A DNA stretch of 11,650 bases, taken from NCBI GenBank assembly GCA_900769035.1, contig CAAGFD010000294.1:1-11650 (forward strand), given 5' to 3'. The notes under the pieces were generated by a model, which had not been told where the DNA came from, did not search any database, and saw nothing but the letters and a program-made list of their open reading frames with translations. The stretch comes from Bacteroidales bacterium. Its GTDB lineage: Bacteria > Bacteroidota > Bacteroidia > Bacteroidales > Paludibacteraceae. Made by a program: the position numbers and the translations under genes. This document shows, piece after piece, positions 6,980 to 11,650 of the stretch; the first letter of the stretch is position 1, and each line of letters begins with the position of its first letter.

Positions 6980-7126
6980 CCTTAAATTTCAGTACTGTTT
7001 TCTCCATATATATTCTTTAAAAGCCTGAAATCGACTTCTTATTTCTTCTTCAAACAAGAAAAAACAACATGAATATGAGTTTTACCTTGCATTTTCTTGA
7101 TTCAGAGAAGCGCAAAACGGGTATAA

Positions 7127-8209
7127 TTATATTACGACTTTGAAAAGTAAATTTTTACTTCTAATGATATACAAACCTCTTGAAAAATCTTTCAAATTAA
7201 TAGTAAACGCACCTACTTTTACTATAGATACGCATTTACCGTCGGCAGTATAGATATAAGCCTCAGATGGCAATGGTTCAGATAAAAACACTTCTTTATC
7301 AACAACATAGCAATAAATAACTGTAGCATCATCAACAAAAGTATAAGTTGGTACAGCCTCTTTAATAGCAGATACTTCTGTACTTGACTCTCCTATAGCC
7401 CCGTGAATGCCGTTAATTGCTGATTGAATCATCACGAAATCTACTCCCGGCAGGGTAACTTTATTGCCTTCGGCATCAACTGCATTGTCTATATCAAAAA
7501 GATTTTTGCTTTGTTCGGAATTTGGATAATTATCCACATAACCCCAATCGTAAGGAACTAAAGAATAATAGCTACCATCGCCGTTAACATCTACGGCATT
7601 ATCCGGCAATAACGTACCGATATATGTAATGCTATCGGCGGTAATCCACTCAGGATAATAAGATTGATTATGGATAGTATTTTTAGGAATCCATCCGGTT
7701 TCATTCAAATTATTTTTCCACATTATATAATTATCTATGGCATTTGTCGATTCGTCGTCAGCAGCCGATGGTTTATAATAGGTAATAGAGTATGATTTAG
7801 TAGAATTATCATCTTCACTACCAACAAGTTGATACCACTCATCATCAGCAATTCCGTTTTCATTGGCATCATAAGAAACCCAAACGATGCCGGGCTCTGC
7901 CCCATTACTATGAGCATTTCCGAGAATCAACAACTCCGGTTGATTTTCTACTCGCATAACACGGGTACCGAATTTTGCTTTTACAAATCCTCCAAAGCCA
8001 CCAAGGCTTATCATACTGCCTCTATCAATATTTTGCTGTGCCTTTACGGTAGCATCAGCCGGATTGCTACCTACAGCCGGAAGAATATTCACAAACTGAC
8101 CCGGTGCAGGCAAATACTCAATAATCACAGCATTATTCTCTTCTCCTTTTAAGAGACTAACACAAGACAAAAACGAAAATAAAACAATAAAAAACTTTTT
8201 CATCTCCAT
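7127..8209 (-). CDS. T9SS-sorted cell-surface protein of the B12 operon, function unknown
   Basis: This 360-residue exported protein has an N-terminal signal peptide (about 1-22), a body of about 285 residues and a T9SS type A sorting domain (about 306-360). The sorting domain shows the usual IYTADGKCV, GAFTINLKDFSRGLYII and a final basic-hydrophobic strand. The body belongs to a family often labelled cell surface protein in Bacteroidetes, with GGFGGFV, GAEPGIVWVSYDANENG, ADDEWYQLVGSE and a late IGESSTEVSAI segment. Two loops resemble calcium sites: DANENGIADDEW (114-125) and DVNGDG (207-212). It follows the BtuG-like gene by 12 nt in a riboswitch-led operon, so a role in cobamide capture or release at the surface is inferred, not shown. 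A second ATG at 8203 (giving MKKFFIVLF) is an equally good start. Confidence 0.8.
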   Translation of the reverse strand: MEMKKFFIVLFSFLSCVSLLKGEENNAVIIEYLPAPGQFVNILPAVGSNPADATVKAQQNIDRGSMISLGGFGGFVKAKFGTRVMRVENQPELLILGNAHSNGAEPGIVWVSYDANENGIADDEWYQLVGSEDDNSTKSYSITYYKPSAADDESTNAIDNYIMWKNNLNETGWIPKNTIHNQSYYPEWITADSITYIGTLLPDNAVDVNGDGSYYSLVPYDWGYVDNYPNSEQSKNLFDIDNAVDAEGNKVTLPGVDFVMIQSAINGIHGAIGESSTEVSAIKEAVPTYTFVDDATVIYCYVVDKEVFLSEPLPSEAYIYTADGKCVSIVKVGAFTINLKDFSRGLYIIRSKNLLFKVVI

Positions 8210-8221
8210 AATAAATAATAG

Positions 8222-9301
8222 TTAATAGATTAATATATTATTAGGGTTAAGCCCGATACCATCCAGTCGGAATTTTAGTTTACCAAAACGATTAAAGCAA
8301 AGCAAATCACCCCAAACTACATAATCATAAGCTTCACAAATATATACATCCCCATTTCGGCTATCCACTTCAATACCATAGGGTGTGCGGATATCGGTAC
8401 CATCAGATACAAACTGCTCATTTATAACCTCATCCGTAATACAATCAAATTGTTTTATCCAATATTCTTTAGTATTATAGTCAACGCTATACATATACGC
8501 TATATCATTGACAATCTTCATATTAAGCGGATGAATATTTTTAAAAGTCGCCACCACGGTATCTATTTCCGTATCTATTTTATGCAGTTGATATTCGGAA
8601 TAGTCGCCACGCGAAATAACGTAAATATCATTTTGTGAATCGGAACCAATAGAGCCGGGGTTCAGCCCCACTTCAATGCGTTTGATTTCTTTATAGCAAG
8701 ATAAATCTATAACGCTCACCGTATTATCATAAAACGGGAAATCCAATCCTCCGGAATTGCTGACATATAATTTTCCGTTAGAGACAGCCAATTGATCGGG
8801 ATTTCTACCGCATGAAATAAATTGCTCTATTTCTAAAGAAGCCGTATCTATTACCGCCACAAAACCATCGAAGCAAGAAACGAAAGCTTTTTCTTTATAA
8901 AAAGCCACGCAACGAGGTTGACGAGACACTCCGGATTCATTAAACAGAGGTATTTGTTTTATAGACGTAAGAGTATTTGCATCAATAACTTCCAGTTGAC
9001 TCGACACGTTTACGGTAATATAAATTTTACCACCATACCTTTTCATATCATTGGCGGTATCACCAAGACCTCTACCGTTCTTGGTAAGAAATACATTATA
9101 ATCTACTGTAGAATCCGCGTTATTTACCATAGCAAGGGTACTATTGTTCATATTGAACAAACCCTCACAGAGCACGAGTAATCGCGGAGCTTGTATACTG
9201 TCGTTCCAAATGATAGAATGAGGAACATCATACATATCATTACAACCCGCAAAGAGTAGTAATTGAGCAAGCACACATATATATATAATGTGATATTTCA
9301 T
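8222..9301 (-). CDS. btuG: BtuG-like surface lipoprotein, YncE/YVTN-type beta-propeller, cobalamin capture
   Basis: This is probably the surface-exposed vitamin B12-binding partner of the receptor encoded just upstream. The 359-residue chain begins with a lipoprotein signal peptide with lipobox LFAGC (Cys20), followed by N-D-M-Y-D. The acidic residues after Cys resemble the export signal that sends Bacteroidetes lipoproteins to the outside of the outer membrane. The rest is a beta-propeller with repeated blade units such as KIYITVNVSSQLEVIDANT (92-110), KLYVSN (177-182) ending in SVIDL (196-200), and DIYVIS (225-230). BtuG of Bacteroides thetaiotaomicron has this architecture and binds B12 extremely tightly on the extracellular face of BtuB. 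The ATG at 9301 lies 2 nt past the receptor stop, implying translational coupling. An earlier in-frame start at 9334 would overlap the receptor gene and move the signal peptide off the N-terminus. Confidence 0.85.
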   Translation of the reverse strand: MKYHIIYICVLAQLLLFAGCNDMYDVPHSIIWNDSIQAPRLLVLCEGLFNMNNSTLAMVNNADSTVDYNVFLTKNGRGLGDTANDMKRYGGKIYITVNVSSQLEVIDANTLTSIKQIPLFNESGVSRQPRCVAFYKEKAFVSCFDGFVAVIDTASLEIEQFISCGRNPDQLAVSNGKLYVSNSGGLDFPFYDNTVSVIDLSCYKEIKRIEVGLNPGSIGSDSQNDIYVISRGDYSEYQLHKIDTEIDTVVATFKNIHPLNMKIVNDIAYMYSVDYNTKEYWIKQFDCITDEVINEQFVSDGTDIRTPYGIEVDSRNGDVYICEAYDYVVWGDLLCFNRFGKLKFRLDGIGLNPNNILIY

Positions 9302-9303
9302 AA

Positions 9304-11355
9304 TTAAAATTTCCAATATACGGTAGCGCGCCAACTACGACCCGGCATAGGGAAGTAGCGCACTACAGCATAATTTTTATTTGTAAGATTAAGACACTCT
9401 AAATTTATCCCCAACACATGTTGTTTTATTAAGAAATCATGTGAGGCGGAAATACTATGATCAAAAAAGCCCTCTACTCTATTCTCGGCATAATTTTGAT
9501 TTACCGCATAGCGATGTCCACTCCAGATAAGAGAGTAATTGATATCAAACCATGGAGTTTGCAAAGATGCACGGCCCGAACCGGAAATTCTCGGAGTATA
9601 AGGTATTTGATGTTTATAATCACTGCTATTAGGGTCGGTAACATTCAATGCTCTATTGTAAGTATAAGAAGCCCCGAGTAATATCATCACTTTAGAATGT
9701 GGTTTTAAAGAGACCTCCCCCGTAAAATCTATTCCATTGATAGACACTTTACCGTAGTTGAGCATCGTCCATGTATAAATATTTTTTGTAGGATAAGCCA
9801 CAATCTTATCTCTCACACTATTATGATAGACGTCACACGACAGCTCCACTTTAGGCAAAAAATCTGCAAGGTAAGCTTTATACGTTATACCGACATTATA
9901 TTGATTTGTACTCTCGGGTTTGAGATTGATATTACCAACACGACCATAATACAAATCGTTAAAAGTAGGCAAGCGAAATATATTTTTATAGAAAACTCTA
10001 AATCGAAGGTTTATTTTTCTAAAAGGTTTAAAAGTAGCACTAACAAAAGGATTTACTCTGAAGTAGCCTTTAGAGGCAGTACCGGACCGCACTTCTTCGT
10101 CGACAACGGTGAAAAGAGCGGTAGCCGAAGCTATTACCCAATCATTCACATATTTACCGCTCAAGGCAGTAAGCCATTGATAACGAATGGGGTATGCAAA
10201 ATTCTGTAAATCTGCATCAAGAGTACTGATAATACCATCCGTATTCAACGAAAAAGAAAGAGAAGACAATACATTATAGAGTAAACCGGCACTAAGATAC
10301 CCCTCTTGTTGATGATAGAAATTCTCCTCTTTCCCGAGGCTTCCAAGATAAACAGGATCGAGGTAATGAGTAAAAGAATATTGGTATTTAGCATTCAACT
10401 GAAAAGCAAGTTTAGGCATCAATTGTCGTCTGTAATGCCCCTGTACAAAAATGTCTCTATCCGTAATACGTTGACTGCTAAAATTTGCAGTATTATAAAA
10501 AATTGTGGCACCGGGCAAACCTCGTTTCGACTGAAAAAAGTAGGCTTTAACATTACCATCTTGCACCGAATCTTTGCCATATAGAGCTAACTCAGCTCTA
10601 ATATTTTCCACATCCGTATTCTGCCTCAATTCAACGGAACTGCTATCACCCTCACTACCATATTCCAACACATAAGGGTATCTGCCATTTGCAAAAAGAT
10701 ATTCTCCACTGAGCGTCATCGCCACTTTATTACTCATCTTAATGGCGACAGTTGCAGCCGGATTCAACAGTCCGAAACTGCCACCTTTAAACGACACTCT
10801 ACCCTTTACAATTTTATTATCGAATTCCGGGAAAGTGGATTTAATATTCAAGACAGATGCAGCAGAGACTTGCCTTGCCGACTGAAATATTTGGTCATCC
10901 TGACCATTAGTAAGAGAAATAACATCCACATTGTCAAGAGAGAAACGACCGATATCTATCTGTCCGTTTTGGGCGTTGCCCATTGCAATACCATCGATAG
11001 CCACAGCAGTATGGGCAGCACCCAAGCTACGCACCGACACGGTTTTAAGCCCACCGATACCACCGTAATCTTTTACAATTACACCGCTAAAATGCTTAAC
11101 GGCATCCGACACTTGTAGAGCATTCAACTCCTTAAGGCGATATTGTTTAAACTCTTGAATAGGAGTAGACGACGGCTTAACGGCATTTTTGGCAGTAACC
11201 TCCACTTCATCAAGCTGTTTGGTATCGGCAGTATCTTTTTGCACAGAAATATCACCCTCTTGATTACGCACAAAATCACCCTCTGCACACACCGATACAG
11301 GCACGATGATGCAGATTATAAAAATAATAATAGATAACCGGATATATAATTTCAT
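9304..11355 (-). CDS. btuB: BtuB-like TonB-dependent cobalamin receptor
   Basis: This outer-membrane active transporter should import cobalamin using TonB-ExbBD energy. The 683-residue protein has a signal peptide ending near the VCA site at residue 24 and a TonB-box-like LDEVEVTA (48-55). A plug domain (about 62-175) includes VSDAVKHFSGVIVKDYGG and VRSLGAAHTAVAIDGIAMG. The 22-strand barrel ends in the aromatic terminus WRATVYWKF with Phe683. It lacks the extra N-terminal carboxypeptidase-like domain of SusC proteins, and its length fits BtuB-type receptors. Substrate assignment rests on the cobalamin riboswitch directly upstream and the BtuG-like gene 2 nt downstream. The ATG at 11355 is preferred; a GTG at 11364 is in frame, adds three residues, and has GAGGA 10 nt before it, so it cannot be excluded. 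Confidence 0.92.
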   Translation of the reverse strand: MKLYIRLSIIIFIICIIVPVSVCAEGDFVRNQEGDISVQKDTADTKQLDEVEVTAKNAVKPSSTPIQEFKQYRLKELNALQVSDAVKHFSGVIVKDYGGIGGLKTVSVRSLGAAHTAVAIDGIAMGNAQNGQIDIGRFSLDNVDVISLTNGQDDQIFQSARQVSAASVLNIKSTFPEFDNKIVKGRVSFKGGSFGLLNPAATVAIKMSNKVAMTLSGEYLFANGRYPYVLEYGSEGDSSSVELRQNTDVENIRAELALYGKDSVQDGNVKAYFFQSKRGLPGATIFYNTANFSSQRITDRDIFVQGHYRRQLMPKLAFQLNAKYQYSFTHYLDPVYLGSLGKEENFYHQQEGYLSAGLLYNVLSSLSFSLNTDGIISTLDADLQNFAYPIRYQWLTALSGKYVNDWVIASATALFTVVDEEVRSGTASKGYFRVNPFVSATFKPFRKINLRFRVFYKNIFRLPTFNDLYYGRVGNINLKPESTNQYNVGITYKAYLADFLPKVELSCDVYHNSVRDKIVAYPTKNIYTWTMLNYGKVSINGIDFTGEVSLKPHSKVMILLGASYTYNRALNVTDPNSSDYKHQIPYTPRISGSGRASLQTPWFDINYSLIWSGHRYAVNQNYAENRVEGFFDHSISASHDFLIKQHVLGINLECLNLTNKNYAVVRYFPMPGRSWRATVYWKF

Positions 11356-11368
11356 CTGAAACACGCTT

Positions 11369-11386
11369 GCTTTTTCCTCGAAAAGC
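11369..11386 (-). promoter_or_regulatory. btuB: Hairpin with GAGGA in its loop before btuB (possible expression platform)
   Basis: On the minus strand GCTTTT and AAAAGC form a 6-bp stem around the loop CGAGGA. The loop contains a Shine-Dalgarno-like GAGGA, 10 nt before the GTG at 11364 and 19 nt before the ATG at 11355. No T-run follows, so control of translation fits better than termination. It lies about 30 nt past the riboswitch aptamer. Confidence 0.4.
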
Positions 11387-11415
11387 TAAAAATAAACGTA
11401 AACAACCATTGTGAT

Positions 11416-11600
11416 TCGGCAGGTATTCTGACTTGTTAGAACTGTGTTTGGTAACTTAACACGGCCTTCTCGCTCTAATTCAGATATAGGCAATGACCGT
11501 ATTACAGATTTATTGCTTTAATACAATAACTAACTTACAGCAGCGGGACTGTTTAGGATTTTCACCTAATTCCCTTTTAATTACAAAACTGTAAACCTAA
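11416..11600 (-). promoter_or_regulatory. Cobalamin riboswitch
   Basis: Read on the minus strand, the aptamer starts with the AGGT that pairs with the ACCT of the 3' B12 box. Next comes the conserved core, including AAAAGGGAA and GGTGAAAATCC, then CAGTCCCGCTGCTGTAA (11551-11535). A GGTCATTG block and a matching GAGAAGGCC follow, standing for the usual GCCACTG and GGGAAGGC. The B12 box AAGTCAGAATACCTGCC (11434-11418) closes it. This is a class-I-like cobalamin aptamer. It would sense intracellular cobalamin and lower expression of the downstream uptake operon. The B12 box ends 62 nt before the btuB ATG. Recognition is by conserved sequence blocks and is very secure; the exact ends are approximate. 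Confidence 0.95.
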
Positions 11601-11607
11601 ATCGATG

Positions 11608-11615
11608 CAAAGATA
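11608..11615 (-). promoter_or_regulatory. btuB: Promoter -7 element of the B12 operon
   Basis: The minus strand reads TATCTTTG followed by C, a perfect Bacteroidetes -7 element (TAnnTTTG). Initiation about 7 nt downstream would place the first transcribed base near 11601, right at the 5' edge of the riboswitch aptamer, which supports the call. A -33 TTTG-type element is not clear, as often happens. Confidence 0.7.
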
Positions 11616-11650
11616 CAAATAATATTTCGTATTATTGCTGTCCGGTAAAA

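Larger units (their letters stand above)
6745..7126. other. Gene-free intergenic region between the B12 operon and acpP
   Basis: This 382-bp, very AT-rich stretch contains no convincing coding sequence on either strand. It must hold the end of the B12 transcript and the start of the acpP-fabF transcript. Within it I see two candidate -7 elements facing acpP, a pair of adjacent palindromes (6932-6958), an 8-bp palindrome CAGTACTG (6990-6997), and an 8-bp hairpin (6850-6869). No stem followed by a clear T-run was found after the stop at 7127, so the end of the B12 transcript is not defined. No RNA gene was recognised. Confidence 0.6.

Noticed and set aside
7040..7075. TTCTT/AAGAA inverted repeat after the B12 operon
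   Set aside because: Only five A-T-rich pairs with no T-run on the sense side; likely chance.
9302..9334. N-terminal extension of the BtuG-like protein to 9334
   Set aside because: It would overlap the receptor gene and displace a normal lipoprotein signal peptide.
9823..10209. Plus-strand open frame of 128 codons inside the TonB receptor gene
   Set aside because: It lies opposite the barrel-coding part of a well supported gene and resembles no known protein.
9304..11355. SusC-type glycan receptor
   Set aside because: It lacks the N-terminal carboxypeptidase-like domain and the large size, no SusD-like gene follows, and a cobalamin riboswitch precedes it.

Overview
The window is AT-rich, and every real gene lies on the minus strand, so it should be read from the right end to the left. 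It looks like a chromosomal piece of a Bacteroidales bacterium. The evidence is the acpP-fabF gene pair, TAnnTTTG-type promoter elements, start codons without obvious Shine-Dalgarno sequences, a BtuB/BtuG-type surface uptake pair, and a protein ending in a type IX secretion (T9SS) sorting domain. The last point suggests a T9SS-bearing group (Porphyromonas-, Tannerella- or Paludibacter-like, or a relative) more than classical Bacteroides; this is inference.

Region 1 (about 11650 down to 7127) is a vitamin B12 acquisition operon. A Bacteroidetes-type promoter leads directly into a cobalamin riboswitch (about 11600-11416). A BtuB-like TonB-dependent outer-membrane receptor follows, then 2 nt later a BtuG-like beta-propeller surface lipoprotein, then 12 nt later a surface protein with two calcium-loop-like motifs and a T9SS type A C-terminal sorting domain. 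The receptor and lipoprotein probably form the known BtuB-BtuG capture and transport complex. The third protein has no known job. Inner-membrane BtuFCD genes are not in the window.

Region 2 (7126-6745) is a 382-bp intergenic stretch with no gene. It holds two candidate -7 elements facing acpP, two adjacent palindromes and an 8-bp hairpin.

Region 3 (6744-5221) is acpP-fabF, the acyl carrier protein and the condensing enzyme of type II fatty acid synthesis. It ends in a strong hairpin plus T-tract, and the T-tract runs straight into the start codon of the next gene.

Region 4 (5128-1910) is a tightly packed run: a gamma-carbonic-anhydrase-like protein, a small Dabb-domain protein, a lipoprotein M28 enzyme best read as a type II glutaminyl cyclase, ribonuclease HII (rnhB) and ribonuclease III (rnc). 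Gaps are 6-23 nt. In several Bacteroidetes rnc follows fabF directly, so four genes appear to sit between them here.

Region 5 (1861-32) is a long-chain acyl-CoA synthetase, 48 nt after rnc and preceded by a strand-specific hairpin. A possible start codon of a further gene lies at the left edge. No tRNA, rRNA, insertion sequence, CRISPR array or clear sign of recent transfer was seen.
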